DNA of 64,000 bases from Gp6-AA40 sp035492455 (lineage in GTDB: Bacteria; Acidobacteriota; Vicinamibacteria; Vicinamibacterales; UBA2999), in the NCBI GenBank assembly GCA_035492455.1, contig DATJJE010000016.1, forward strand, positions 1 to 64,000. The letters are read 5' to 3'. A program made the position numbers and the translations under genes. Of this stretch, positions 42,583 to 52,347 are shown one piece after another (within the stretch, counting starts at the first letter, position 1; the number at the start of each line of letters is the position of its first letter). The notes under the pieces are model-generated. The model made no database searches. It was given only the letters and a program-made list of their open reading frames with translations, and was not told where the DNA came from.

Positions 42583-44583
42583 GTGACCGACTCGGGGCCG
42601 TGGAAAGCCGGCGATCATCTGACCCACCGCTTCAACGCCGAGCTCGGAATCGGACGGGTGACGGCCGTCGAGGGCCGCGCGATCGTCGTGCATTTTCCCG
42701 AGGCAGGTACGACGCTGCGCATCGCCGGCAGCAGCGAGGCGATCACGCGCGTCGCATCTGAGGCTGGCGACCAGCCGAGATTTGCGACTCGGGATGCGGG
42801 ATTCGTTCAACCCGTCGACGCCGAGATTGGTCGGGATATCGAGCGTCTTCGCTCGATTCGCCGCAGCGGCATCGGGTCGTTTCTCGGCGGGCGCGTGCGT
42901 CTGTTCCCCCATCAGCTGTACGTCGCCGAGCGCGCCACGCAGGCAGATCCGGTCCGCTGGCTGCTCGCCGATGAAGTTGGCCTCGGTAAGACGATCGAAG
43001 CGTGCCTGATTCTTAATCGCCTCGTACACACCCGCTCGACGCGTCCCGCGCGCTCGGGGCAAGCCAACGTCGAACGCTGTCTCGTCGTCGTGCCCGAGGC
43101 GCTGACCGTGCAGTGGCTCGGCGAGTTGTGGCGGAAGTATCACCAGGTGTTCACGCTGCTCGACGGTCCGCGCCTTGCCGATGTCGCACGTGACTTCGGT
43201 GCCGAATTCAATCCCTTCGACGTGCATCGGCGCGTCGTCGTGGCGCTCGAGACGCTAATCTCCCATCCCGAGCTGACCAACCAGGCGGTAAGCGCGGGCA
43301 TCGATCTGCTCGTCGTCGACGAGGCGCAGCGCATCCGCAGGCCACGCGGGCATCCGGGGGACGCAGGTTGGCGCGCGATTGCGCCGATCGCCGCACTCGG
43401 ACGTCACGTTCTGCTCCTCAGCGCGACGCCGCTCGAAGACGATGCCCACGGGTTCTTCAGGCTGCTGCAGTTGCTGCGTCCGGAGGAATTTCCGGATGAA
43501 ACGAGCTTCGAGGATCGGCTCGCGCACGGCACCCCTCTGCCGCCCTGCACCAGCTCGACGCGGCGGTCAGATATCGGAGGTTTGCCGCCGCGCGTCGGCA
43601 TTCCCATCGATTTGTCGGATCGCGAACCCGAAGAATCCGCGCTGCAGTGGCTGGTCGCGAATGCGCCACGCTGGCGAAACGCAAAAGAGAAGTCACTCGT
43701 CTTTGTTGCGCAGCGCGAGACGCTCGAGATGCTGCGCGCTGAATTGAGTCGTCGTGCGCAGCTCGCCACCGCAACGTTTCACGAGGAACTGTCGGCGGTG
43801 CAGCGTGATACGCAGGTGGCCCGGTTTCGCGAACCGGACGGACCGAGCGTGATGGTGACGACCGAAGCGGGAGGCGAGGGACGCAATTTCGAGTTCTGCC
43901 GGCGGCTGATTCTGTTCGACCTGCCATGGAAGCCAACCCTCGTCGAGCAGCGGATCGGCCGTCTCGATCGCATAGGCCGCCAAATACCTGTCGAGATCAT
44001 CTACTTCCGCCCGCCGAGCGGTTTAGGCGCCGACGTCGTGCGTCTGTACGAGGCGCTCGGAGTGTTCCGCGAGCCGCTCGCCGGCCTCGAGCCTCAACTC
44101 GCGCACATCGAGGGCGCGCTCAGGGCGATTGCGCGCGAGCCGAAAGCGCGACTGACAGACGAGCGTCTTGACCAGCTGGTCGCGGACGCACGCGCCGCAC
44201 GCACGCGCATCCGCGAGGCCGCGTATCAGCAGCTGCATCGCGATCCGTATCGTCCCGAAATGGGGTTGGACATCCTGGCGCGTGTGCCTGCCGATCTCGA
44301 CGCGCTCACCGAACGTGCGATTACGGGCGCGTGTGCGCGGCTCGGCTTCCGCGTCGAGCATCTGCGCGGACGTCGCATCTTCGCCATCGAGCTTGGCAAC
44401 GAGGCGGTCGTCGATAGCCTGCCAGGGGTGCCAGGCGGCTCGGCTTACGTCGGCACGTTCGATCGCGAGGAGGCGGTCGAGGATGAATCAATCGACTTCT
44501 TTGCGTCGGGCCATCTGCTGGTCGAGGGTGTGCTTGCCTACTTCGAAGATAATGCGGGCTATCCTCCCCGGAAGGAGCTGTGA
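42583..44583 (+). CDS. SNF2/RapA-like helicase family ATPase
   Basis: The 666-residue product starts at GTG 42583. It shows the Snf2 order: LFPHQLYVAERA, LLADEVGLGKTIEACLI (Walker A, GLGKT 133-137), a D246EAQ box, LLLSATPLEDDAHGF, then the C-lobe VTTEAGGEGRNFEFCRRLILFDLPWKPTLVEQRIGRLDRIGRQ. The layout resembles RapA, which removes RNA polymerase or remodels protein-DNA complexes using ATP. The C-terminal third is poorly conserved. It is followed by the DUF1207 gene, one base after its stop. Confidence 0.87.
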   Translation: MTDSGPWKAGDHLTHRFNAELGIGRVTAVEGRAIVVHFPEAGTTLRIAGSSEAITRVASEAGDQPRFATRDAGFVQPVDAEIGRDIERLRSIRRSGIGSFLGGRVRLFPHQLYVAERATQADPVRWLLADEVGLGKTIEACLILNRLVHTRSTRPARSGQANVERCLVVVPEALTVQWLGELWRKYHQVFTLLDGPRLADVARDFGAEFNPFDVHRRVVVALETLISHPELTNQAVSAGIDLLVVDEAQRIRRPRGHPGDAGWRAIAPIAALGRHVLLLSATPLEDDAHGFFRLLQLLRPEEFPDETSFEDRLAHGTPLPPCTSSTRRSDIGGLPPRVGIPIDLSDREPEESALQWLVANAPRWRNAKEKSLVFVAQRETLEMLRAELSRRAQLATATFHEELSAVQRDTQVARFREPDGPSVMVTTEAGGEGRNFEFCRRLILFDLPWKPTLVEQRIGRLDRIGRQIPVEIIYFRPPSGLGADVVRLYEALGVFREPLAGLEPQLAHIEGALRAIAREPKARLTDERLDQLVADARAARTRIREAAYQQLHRDPYRPEMGLDILARVPADLDALTERAITGACARLGFRVEHLRGRRIFAIELGNEAVVDSLPGVPGGSAYVGTFDREEAVEDESIDFFASGHLLVEGVLAYFEDNAGYPPRKEL

Positions 44584-44584
44584 G

Positions 44585-45496
44585 ATGAAGGGAGCGTGCT
44601 GGCGGGCAACCTGTCTGTTGGTAATGATCGTTGGCGGGGGCGGCCCGTCGTTTGCGCAGGCGATCAACGCTCCGCGATGCGGCACCGGCGTTCACGAATC
44701 GGAAGCCGTTGGTCTCGTCGGCTTTCCATCCGATCAGATCTTTTGTCCCGTTCTTGCCGATCCGAAGGAGCCGCGCTCGTTTGCCAGCCTGCTGCGCGGC
44801 ACGTTTCCGTCGATCGAGAAGCCGTCAGGCAAGGGGACGACCATCGCGTCGGTCGGCCTCGGCGACAGCTTCGGCCTGGTGCGATGGGGCGGGCCGAACG
44901 CCGGTGAAGGTGTGCAGCTCGATGTCGTCGGCGCCATCTTCGCGCAGTTCGATCTCGACTCGGCCTCGAACGATTTAATCAACGCCGACTACATCATCGG
45001 CTTGCCGTTGACCATCCGCCGCGACGGCTTCAGCGTGCGCGCGCGCGTGTATCACCAGAGCTCGCACCTCGGCGACGAGTATCTGCTGCGCAGCAGCGAG
45101 ATTCAGCGCGAGAACCTCTCGTTCGAATCGCTGGAGCTGCTGCTCTCGCAGGAGCTTGGCCCGCTGCGTCTTTACGGCGGCGGAGAACGCATCTTCCGCC
45201 GCGACCCGGATACGGTGAAACCGAGCCTCTTTCACGCGGGCGCCGAGCTGCGCAGCGGCCGCGCGGGTCCGGTACAGCTGGTGAGCGGCGTCGATTTCAA
45301 ATCGACCGAGCAGCACAACTGGTCGCAGGCCGTGAGCGGCCGCGCAGGCGTCGAACTGGCGCGAGCCGAGCGAGGCGGTCACCCGCTGCGGCTCGTTACC
45401 ATCCTGCTCGAAATGTACAAAGGTCCCTCACCGTACGGGCAGTTCTTCCAGGAGGACATCTCCTACGTCGGCGTGGGAATCCATTTCAGCCTCTAG
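44585..45496 (+). CDS. DUF1207 secreted protein
   Basis: The 303-residue product starts 1 bp after the helicase stop with AAGGAG upstream. It has a signal peptide (MKGACWRATCLLVMIVGGGGPSFAQ). DUF1207 features are FGLVRWGGPNAGEGVQLDVVGAIFAQFDLDS, SVRARVYHQSSHLGDEYLLR, LYGGGERIFRRDP and ending ISYVGVGIHFSL (C-terminal aromatic-hydrophobic). It looks like an outer-membrane barrel. Coupling to a helicase is unexpected. Confidence 0.85.
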   Translation: MKGACWRATCLLVMIVGGGGPSFAQAINAPRCGTGVHESEAVGLVGFPSDQIFCPVLADPKEPRSFASLLRGTFPSIEKPSGKGTTIASVGLGDSFGLVRWGGPNAGEGVQLDVVGAIFAQFDLDSASNDLINADYIIGLPLTIRRDGFSVRARVYHQSSHLGDEYLLRSSEIQRENLSFESLELLLSQELGPLRLYGGGERIFRRDPDTVKPSLFHAGAELRSGRAGPVQLVSGVDFKSTEQHNWSQAVSGRAGVELARAERGGHPLRLVTILLEMYKGPSPYGQFFQEDISYVGVGIHFSL

Positions 45497-45511
45497 CCAT
45501 CGAGCGCGCCG

Positions 45512-46255
45512 ATGATGAAGCGGCCTGCGTTGATCGTCATCAGTTTGGCGTCTATAGCGGCGTGCGGCGGATCGAATCAAGCTGCTTCGCCGTCTTCTAT
45601 TGCGTCGGTTCCGTCGCCGTCGGTTCCGCCACCCTCGGGTCCGCCTGCTTCTCGTGGATGGGCGCCCGTGCCTGGCGGATTCCGCCTTTCTGGGACCGTC
45701 GTCGAGAGCACCCCGAACGGATCACAACCCGTCTCCGGGGGGACACTTTTCTTCTGGATCGAGAGCCGCTACGCCGGACCGATTGCCGTTGATACAACGG
45801 GTCGCTACATGATCGACGGGGTGCCTGTTGCACCAATCATCCGGCTCACGTGGATACCTGGTCCTGGCCAACTCGACCTCCACCAGCCATGTCCGGCCAA
45901 TGTCGCGATGGACGCGGCGGACACTGTGCGGGACATCGAGGTCGTTCGATTTGGTTCCACGCATTTCAAATACGATTCGCCGACATTGTCAGGAATGGTC
46001 TATGAATCGACGCCTGACGGACGCCGGCCGTTGCCCCATACACGCGTTCTGTTTTCAATGGACGATCGGGGTGGGTTCGACGCGTATTCGGAAACCGACG
46101 TCAACGGCCGTTACCTGCTCTGCCGCATCCCGCAAGTGCGCGGGCAGCTTGGCGCAGGCGACTGCAACGACGCTGTCTACTGGTCACCTGTCCAAGTTAA
46201 CGGAGACACGGTTGTTGACGTCGACCTTCGGCCTTTCAAAGAAAGGTGTCCGTGA
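45512..46255 (+). CDS. Lipoprotein with carboxypeptidase-regulatory-like domain
   Basis: The 247-residue product has a lipobox-like N-terminus (MMKRPALIVISLASIAACGGS), then a Ser/Pro-rich linker and two repeated beta-units. Each contains LSGTVVESTPNG/LSGMVYESTPDG and ends in a DTTGRYMIDGV or DVNGRYLLCRI strand, the carboxypeptidase-regulatory (CarboxypepD_reg-like) pattern. It is probably an outer-membrane-linked lipoprotein. It is transcribed with the DUF1207 gene (15 bp apart) and converges with 46257-46859. Confidence 0.75.
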   Translation: MMKRPALIVISLASIAACGGSNQAASPSSIASVPSPSVPPPSGPPASRGWAPVPGGFRLSGTVVESTPNGSQPVSGGTLFFWIESRYAGPIAVDTTGRYMIDGVPVAPIIRLTWIPGPGQLDLHQPCPANVAMDAADTVRDIEVVRFGSTHFKYDSPTLSGMVYESTPDGRRPLPHTRVLFSMDDRGGFDAYSETDVNGRYLLCRIPQVRGQLGAGDCNDAVYWSPVQVNGDTVVDVDLRPFKERCP

Positions 46256-46256
46256 A

Positions 46257-46859
46257 TCAAAACCGAAACCCAAACGACACGCGTCCTTCATTGATGTCCG
46301 CGTGTCCGCCCATCAGCAGCGAATCGAACGCGTTGCTCGGGAAGATGCGCGAGTACCGGTAGCCGAACGTGGCGATGAGCGGACCACCCTGCAGGGTGAC
46401 GCCGGTTCCAACCGATCCCATGCGACTCGTGGTGCTCACGAATCGCAGCGCAAGGTTGGCGAGCACGTCGTTTCGCACGCTGCCCAGTCCGCTGACACTG
46501 CTCGAGATGCGAGCGGCGCCGAACAACGTCTCGCCGTACACCCCGACATGTCCGACGGGACTCGTCGTCAGGCGAAGCCCGCCCTCGCCGTACGTGGCGG
46601 AGCGATGGAAACCGATCGGCGATACGGATAGAAGCGTCTGTGTCGTCGCCGGCAGCACGTCGCCCATGTGACCGACCTCACCGACGACCTGCAGATACGG
46701 CATCAGGCCGATACCGACCGTGGCGCCGGCGATTGGCGTCGCTGTCGGTGCGGCGGCCAGCCGCAGCCCACCGAAGCCTTGAACGAATGACTGGGATCCC
46801 TGAGCGAACGCCGGGATCGGAAGAAGACACACCGCCGCTACGAGCAGCGCAGGACGCAT
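46257..46859 (-). CDS. Outer-membrane beta-barrel-like secreted protein
   Basis: The 200-residue product from ATG 46859 (GGGAGGG upstream) has a signal peptide (MRPALLVAAVCLLPIPAFAQ). The body shows alternating barrel strands (SQSFVQGFGGLRLAAAPTAT, PYLQVVGEVGHMGDVLP, GVYGETLFGAARIS, NLALRFVSTTSR, GRVSFGFRF ending in Phe). No family named. It converges with the lipoprotein gene at the 3' end (1 bp apart). Confidence 0.75.
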   Translation of the reverse strand: MRPALLVAAVCLLPIPAFAQGSQSFVQGFGGLRLAAAPTATPIAGATVGIGLMPYLQVVGEVGHMGDVLPATTQTLLSVSPIGFHRSATYGEGGLRLTTSPVGHVGVYGETLFGAARISSSVSGLGSVRNDVLANLALRFVSTTSRMGSVGTGVTLQGGPLIATFGYRYSRIFPSNAFDSLLMGGHADINEGRVSFGFRF

Positions 46860-47009
46860 AGGCCCTCCCACGTGCGCTGGCACGGGTCGATGCGGCAAAG
46901 ACGATGCCGTTGGCTACGCGGTGAATGGCCGCGATTCTCTTCAGACGACTGCCGCCTGCCTTGGACAGCCATGCGAATCTAATCGAGCACAACCACCGCG
47001 AGCGCAGCG

Positions 47010-47528
47010 ATGACAATTTTCACCGTGGGACATTCGACGCGGCCGATTGCCGATTTCATCGGGCTGCTGACACCACACGGCGTCGAACGCCTGGTGGATG
47101 TCCGCACGATACCGAAGTCGCGCTTCAACCCGCAGTTCGGCCGCGATCAGCTGGCCGCTTCGCTGCAGGCGGCTGGCATTCACTACACCCATCTCCCAGG
47201 TCTCGGCGGCCTTCGTCGTCCGCGGCCGGACTCGACGAATACAGGGTGGCGGAATGAGAGCTTTCGAGGATACGCAGATTACATGCAGACTCCGGAGTTC
47301 GAAGCGAGTCTCGCACAGGCGATCGAGCTGGCCCGTGCCGAGCGGATTGCGTTGATGTGTGCGGAGTCGGTGCCGTGGCGATGCCACCGGTCGCTTATTG
47401 CGGATGCGCTGATCGCGCGCGCGATCGAGGTGCGGGAGATTGCCGGTGTGACCTCAACGCGGCCGCACAGGCTGACGTCCTTTGCGCGCGTCGACGGAAC
47501 GAAGGTGAGCTATCCGGGTTTATTTTAG
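47010..47528 (+). CDS. DUF488 domain protein (copy 2)
   Basis: The 172-residue product has the same DUF488 motifs as 15348-15914: IFTVGHSTRPIADFIGLL, DVRTIPKSRFNPQFGRDQ, LPGLGGLRRP, SFRGYADYMQT and CAESVPWRCHRSLIADAL. Most residues are shared with copy 1 across the full domain. It overlaps the convergent diguanylate cyclase gene by 4 bp. Function unknown. Confidence 0.88.
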   Translation: MTIFTVGHSTRPIADFIGLLTPHGVERLVDVRTIPKSRFNPQFGRDQLAASLQAAGIHYTHLPGLGGLRRPRPDSTNTGWRNESFRGYADYMQTPEFEASLAQAIELARAERIALMCAESVPWRCHRSLIADALIARAIEVREIAGVTSTRPHRLTSFARVDGTKVSYPGLF

Positions 47529-48511
47529 GCGGCGAACGTCCACTGATTGCGGCCGGCGTGCTTCGCCGCGTAGAGCCCCTGATCGGCTCGCGTCAGCGCC
47601 AGGTCCAGCCGTTCATCGTCGGCACGCAGTTCGGTGACGCCGATGCTGCAGGTGCAGCGCGCGCCGACGTCGGCTGCGTCCACAACGATCGAGCGGCACG
47701 CTTCCGTGAGCCGCGTCGCCAGGTGCTGCGCCGCGTCGGCTGATGTCTCCGGCAGCAGCACCGCGAACTCTTCGCCGCCGAGGCGCCCGATCACATCGGA
47801 CCGCCGGCAGGTGACGCGCAGCAGCTCGCCGAATTGATTGAGGACGCGATCGCCGGCTTCGTGGCCGAATGAGTCGTTGATCTGTTTGAACCAGTCGAGG
47901 TCCAGCATCAGCAGGCTGAAGGTGCGGTTGTAGCGGCGCGCCCGTGAGAACTCTTTTTCAGCGACGTCGAACCACCAGCGTCGTGTATACACCCCGGTCA
48001 GCGCGTCGGTACTCGCCAGCAGCGCCAGATGATCGCGCGTCGAACGCAGCTCGCGAACGTTCTGCGCGAGCGTCTGCTGCAGCTGCGCTACGCGGATGCC
48101 GACGCCGATTCGCGCGTGCAGCTCCGCCATGTTCAGCGGCTTGGTCATGTAGTCGTCCGCGCCCGCTTCGAGGCCGGCGACGAGATCTTCCTTGCTGTCA
48201 CGGCCGGTTACGAGAATGACGTAGGTTGCCGTCAGACGCTGCGTTTTGCGGATGCGGCGGCACAGTTCGAGGCCATCGAGGTTCGGCATCATCCAATCGA
48301 GCAGGGCGACGGCCGGTGGCTGCAGCGAATTCAGCATCTGCCAGGCGAGGTCGCCGTCGTGGGCGATCGTCACCTGCATACCCAGACGCTGCAGCGCGTT
48401 CGCCAGAATCGTCGTCGTGATCGGATCGTCGTCTGCGATGAGTGTGCGCACGCGGGAGAAGCGTTTCGCAAACGAGATGCCTGCGCTCGTAGCGCATCGT
48501 TGCACGCGCAT
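47525..48511 (-). CDS. REC-GGDEF diguanylate cyclase response regulator
   Basis: The 328-residue product has a REC domain (VRTLIADDDPIT, phosphoacceptor D72 in VALLDWMMPNLDGL, ADDYMTKPLN) and a GGDEF domain with active-site GGEEF (residues 245-249). An R236-x-x-D239 inhibitory site lies five residues before it. It should make cyclic di-GMP upon phosphorylation, with product inhibition through the RxxD site. No cognate kinase is adjacent. Start uncertain: ATG 48511 is used, but GTG 48453 or a TTG at 48529 are possible. Confidence 0.9.
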   Translation of the reverse strand: MRVQRCATSAGISFAKRFSRVRTLIADDDPITTTILANALQRLGMQVTIAHDGDLAWQMLNSLQPPAVALLDWMMPNLDGLELCRRIRKTQRLTATYVILVTGRDSKEDLVAGLEAGADDYMTKPLNMAELHARIGVGIRVAQLQQTLAQNVRELRSTRDHLALLASTDALTGVYTRRWWFDVAEKEFSRARRYNRTFSLLMLDLDWFKQINDSFGHEAGDRVLNQFGELLRVTCRRSDVIGRLGGEEFAVLLPETSADAAQHLATRLTEACRSIVVDAADVGARCTCSIGVTELRADDERLDLALTRADQGLYAAKHAGRNQWTFAA

Positions 48512-48657
48512 GCGCAGCCGGCGCCGCAATCAGCGCGCGAAAGGCGCTCAGAGTGTGCGCTGCAGCGTCACAGTTGATCAAGGTCAGCATCAGGACGCGG
48601 CCTTGTTTGACACCGCCAAAGGGCGGGGCGTATAAGCGGGAGCCTCAGGAGGCCTTC

Positions 48658-51546
48658 ATGAAGGCAGTGATTCTCCGCACCTTATTGATCGCAATATTTG
48701 TCGCGCTTCCCCTGACGGCGTTTGCACAGGACGCCGTCATTTCCGGCACCATCACCGACTCGACCGGCGGCACGCTGCCGGGCGTGACTGTCACCGCTAC
48801 CAACGAAGCGACGGGCAACACGTTCACCGCGGTGACCGACGAACGCGGTGCGTTCCGCATTCCCGTTCGCGTCGGCAACTACCGCATCAGCGCCGAGCTC
48901 GCCGGCTTTACGGCAGTCAATCGTTCGGGCCTGGAGCTGCTCGTCGGCCAGAACGCCGTCCTCAATCTGACGTTAGCGCCGGCCACGCTGCAGGAGTCGG
49001 TCACGGTGACCGCGGAGGCACCGCTCGTCGACGTCACGCAGAGCAAGCTTGGAGGCAACATCGACCAGCGTCAGATGCAGGAGCTGCCGGTCAACGGTCG
49101 CAACTGGCTCGACCTCACACAGCTGGCGCCCGGCAGCCGGGCGAACGCGGGCGGCGGCAACGCGGGTGACGATCCGCTGCCGCGCGGCAATGGCACCTAC
49201 CAGCTGAACGTCGACGGTCAGCAGGTGACCAACACGAACACGATCAGCTTCGGCCAGCCGCATTTCAGCCGCGATGCCATCGCCGAATTTGAGCTCGTAA
49301 CGAATCGGTTCGACGCAACACAGGGCCGCTCGAGCGGGATTCAGGTGAATGCGGTGACCAAGTCCGGTACAAACATCCCGAGCGGCACGTTCGGCGGCTA
49401 CTTCCGCGACGACAAGTTCAACGCCGCCGATCCGATTGCCAAGCGCGTGCTGCCGTATTCGGATCAGCAGTTGAGCGCCACCTGGGGAGGACCGATCCGC
49501 AAGGATCGCATCCATTACTTCCTCAGCTACGACTACGAGCGCGAGCCGAAGACGTTCGCCTACACGACGCCCTATCCTCATTTCAACCAGGACGTCGCGG
49601 ATACGCATATCGACAGGAAGGCGCTTGCACGATTCGATTTCCAGCTCTCACCGAAAACGCACGCCTCGCTGCGCGGCAGCCACGGTGCGAATCTCGAGCC
49701 GCACAATCCGACCTACAGCGGCGGCGCCAACCGCACGCCATCGGGTTCGGAGTCGAACGATCTGCATTTCGACAACCTGCAGCTGAACATCGCACAGGTG
49801 CTGACATCGAAGGCGCTCAACGAGCTGAAGGTCGGATACGCGGGCTTCTACTGGATCCAGATGCCGACAGCACACTGGTCGCAGTCGCCCGACGGTCTCG
49901 GCACCGGTTCGCCGCGCATCCTGCTGCGAGGCGGCCTCACCATCGGTCAGGCGCACACGCTGTCGCCCGAGAACATCGGTCAGGACGTCTACTCGCTGCG
50001 TGACGATTTCACCTATTCGTTCGCAGCGAAGGGCCAGCACGCGCTGAAGACGGGCGGCGAATACCTGCATTACCCGCAGCACGTGCTCTTCTGCAATAAC
50101 TGCAACCCGACCATCGATGCGAGCAACGGTCCCATTCCCGCCAACATCGAGTCGCTGTTTCCGGATATCAACAACGCGGATACGTGGAACCTGGCGCCGC
50201 TGTCATCCATCACGAAAACCGTGCTGCAGGGCATCGGTGAATTTCATTTGTACGAGCCGCGCGAAGTCGTCGCTGGGTGGATTCAGGACGATTGGACGAT
50301 GAACGAGCGCCTGACGCTGAATCTGGGGCTGCGCTACGACATCGCCAAGGGACTCTTCGGCGAACCGCACGAGGTGCCGCCGTTCCTTACGGCCAACCGG
50401 CCGATCCAGAAGAACCGTTTCCAGCCGAGACCCGGTTTCGCTTACAGCGTCGATAACAAGACCGTCATCCGCGGAGGGGTCGGCAAGTTCTTCGGCGAGG
50501 TCCCCGACCAGCCCTCGTTCTGGGCCGATGCGTGGGCGCACCAGCTGCACCCGCAAATCAACAACGACGGGCGCGCCGACTTTGCGGCCAACCCGTTTAA
50601 CCGGTCGGGCGTACCGTACGCACAGTCCATTCCCTCGTTCGCACAGGTGCAGGCGCAGACGTGTCTCGCGACGAATAACGCGCCGGGCTGCTTCCGTCCC
50701 GCGATCTCCTCGCAGTTGATCGATCAGAACGCGCAAGTGCCGTACAGCTGGCAGGCGTCGCTCGGCGTGCAGCGTCAGATCGGCACTGCCGTCGGCGTCA
50801 CCGTCGATTACGTGTACGAGGCGCAGCGGCATCAGATCACCAACCTGTCGAATACGAACGTAAGCTTCGACGCCAACGGGCTGCCTCGCAACTATCTGGT
50901 TCCCACCAACGATCCGTATCCATTCATCGCGCAGCTGGCGCGTACGTACACGGAGCTGACGTCCAACTATCACGCGGTTGAGACGTCGATCACGAAGCGG
51001 CTTACGAACCGCTGGCAGGGCTCCGCGACCTACACGCTCGGCTTCCTCAAGGATCGTGACTACTGCCAGCCTGGTGTGCCGGCGAACGTGTCAACCGGTT
51101 ACTGCGGTGAATACGGCTACGCCACAACCGATCAGCGTCATCGCGCGGTGTTCAACGGCATCTGGCAGGCGCCGTACGGCGTCCAGGTCAGCGGGCTGTA
51201 CTTCTACGGTTCGGGGTATCGCTATGCCACGTCGTACGGACAGGACCTGCTGAACTCCGGTCAGGGGGCGAGCGCCCGTTTCCGTCCGAACGGATCGATC
51301 GTGCCGCGCAACGACTTTGTCGGTGATCCGATTCACCGCGTCGACATGCGATTGCTCAAACGCCTGCGGTTCACCAGCCGTACGTCCGTGGATGGCCTCC
51401 TGGAGGTGTTCAACGTTTTCAATCACGGCAACTTCGGTGCATATGTGACGCAGGAGACGGCGGCGAACTTCGGCGCGCCATCGTTTGTGTCGAATGTCAA
51501 TTACTACGGCAGGATGATGCAGCTCGGCTTCCGCATCACCTTCTAA
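48658..51546 (+). CDS. TonB-dependent receptor with carboxypeptidase-regulatory N-terminal domain
   Basis: The 962-residue product has a perfect AGGAGG ribosome binding site (48647-48652) and a signal peptide (MKAVILRTLLIAIFVALPLTAFA). The N-terminal CarboxypepD_reg domain reads ISGTITDSTGGTLPGVTVTA, followed by a plug (VTVTAEAPLVDVTQSKLGG, MQELPVNGRNWLDL) and a beta-barrel. The end is FGFRITF-like (MMQLGFRITF), as in outer-membrane receptors. Acidobacterial members of this type are numerous and substrate-specific, but nothing here names the ligand. No FecIR-type or SusD partner lies beside it. Confidence 0.92.
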   Translation: MKAVILRTLLIAIFVALPLTAFAQDAVISGTITDSTGGTLPGVTVTATNEATGNTFTAVTDERGAFRIPVRVGNYRISAELAGFTAVNRSGLELLVGQNAVLNLTLAPATLQESVTVTAEAPLVDVTQSKLGGNIDQRQMQELPVNGRNWLDLTQLAPGSRANAGGGNAGDDPLPRGNGTYQLNVDGQQVTNTNTISFGQPHFSRDAIAEFELVTNRFDATQGRSSGIQVNAVTKSGTNIPSGTFGGYFRDDKFNAADPIAKRVLPYSDQQLSATWGGPIRKDRIHYFLSYDYEREPKTFAYTTPYPHFNQDVADTHIDRKALARFDFQLSPKTHASLRGSHGANLEPHNPTYSGGANRTPSGSESNDLHFDNLQLNIAQVLTSKALNELKVGYAGFYWIQMPTAHWSQSPDGLGTGSPRILLRGGLTIGQAHTLSPENIGQDVYSLRDDFTYSFAAKGQHALKTGGEYLHYPQHVLFCNNCNPTIDASNGPIPANIESLFPDINNADTWNLAPLSSITKTVLQGIGEFHLYEPREVVAGWIQDDWTMNERLTLNLGLRYDIAKGLFGEPHEVPPFLTANRPIQKNRFQPRPGFAYSVDNKTVIRGGVGKFFGEVPDQPSFWADAWAHQLHPQINNDGRADFAANPFNRSGVPYAQSIPSFAQVQAQTCLATNNAPGCFRPAISSQLIDQNAQVPYSWQASLGVQRQIGTAVGVTVDYVYEAQRHQITNLSNTNVSFDANGLPRNYLVPTNDPYPFIAQLARTYTELTSNYHAVETSITKRLTNRWQGSATYTLGFLKDRDYCQPGVPANVSTGYCGEYGYATTDQRHRAVFNGIWQAPYGVQVSGLYFYGSGYRYATSYGQDLLNSGQGASARFRPNGSIVPRNDFVGDPIHRVDMRLLKRLRFTSRTSVDGLLEVFNVFNHGNFGAYVTQETAANFGAPSFVSNVNYYGRMMQLGFRITF

Positions 51547-51616
51547 TACGAACCGCGGAGGCACGGACAACACGGAGCGAGTGTTTCTCCGTGCATTCGT
51601 GTCTCCGTAGCTTGTG

Positions 51617-52336
51617 TTATCGAGCGGGCGCGGGGGGCGGTTGGGCAGGAGCGCCGGCGAGCGGCGGCGGCGGATCCAGACGCAGACCGTGGATCTCGTT
51701 GACGTAGATCGCCTGATAGCGGATGCCGCGGCCCTGCTTGTCCACCCACCCGAGCGACTGCTGAAACAGTCCAGGCTCGGGATATCCCTTGGGGACCATC
51801 GCGTCGAGGATGTACAGCTTGTTTTCGTGCATCGCGATGAACAGGAAAGTGCGGGAGCCATCGGCATTCGTCAGATGGATCTGGTGCCCTTCAACGAGGT
51901 CCTCCCAGTTCCACAGATATTCGGTCAGCTTCGCGCCTTCGCGCTGCAGGTACTTGAACGACGCGAAGACGATCCCGTCGCGAATCTCCTGCGTTGCGTA
52001 TCCGGGGCCGATGGCGTAGCGCAGCCCGCCGGAGGGCTGGCCCTGACATGTCTCGGCGCCGATCGGACACTTCTCCGACCGCTCCATCCCAAGCCGCTCG
52101 ATGACGGTGTAATCGACGACGGTCATCGAGTACCGGCCGCTGCCTTGTTCGCCGCTGTAGATGCGGGCAGGGATGATGTAGCCCTGCTCGGTCACCCACG
52201 GCATGTCCGTGATCTTCGGCTGGCCCGGGAAGTTCACCTTGAACCCGTCGTCGTTGTTCTGATACTCGATCCAGTCCTGCGCGGCTGCGGCGGAGGCAAG
52301 TCCGAGCACGAGGCCAATCGTCAATGCAATGCGCAT
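51617..52336 (-). CDS. Secreted protein of unknown function
   Basis: The 239-residue product has a signal peptide (MRIALTIGLVLGLASAAAA) followed by DWIEYQNNDDGFKVNFPGQPKI, then beta strands and a Pro-rich C-terminus (RLDPPPPLAGAPAQPPPAPAR). The DGFKVNFPGQP opening occurs in many small secreted proteins of unknown function. GGGGG lies before ATG 52336. It is 11 bp from the gene at 52348 on the same strand and may be its operon partner. Confidence 0.72.
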   Translation of the reverse strand: MRIALTIGLVLGLASAAAAQDWIEYQNNDDGFKVNFPGQPKITDMPWVTEQGYIIPARIYSGEQGSGRYSMTVVDYTVIERLGMERSEKCPIGAETCQGQPSGGLRYAIGPGYATQEIRDGIVFASFKYLQREGAKLTEYLWNWEDLVEGHQIHLTNADGSRTFLFIAMHENKLYILDAMVPKGYPEPGLFQQSLGWVDKQGRGIRYQAIYVNEIHGLRLDPPPPLAGAPAQPPPAPAR

Positions 52337-52347
52337 GTGAACCCCCA

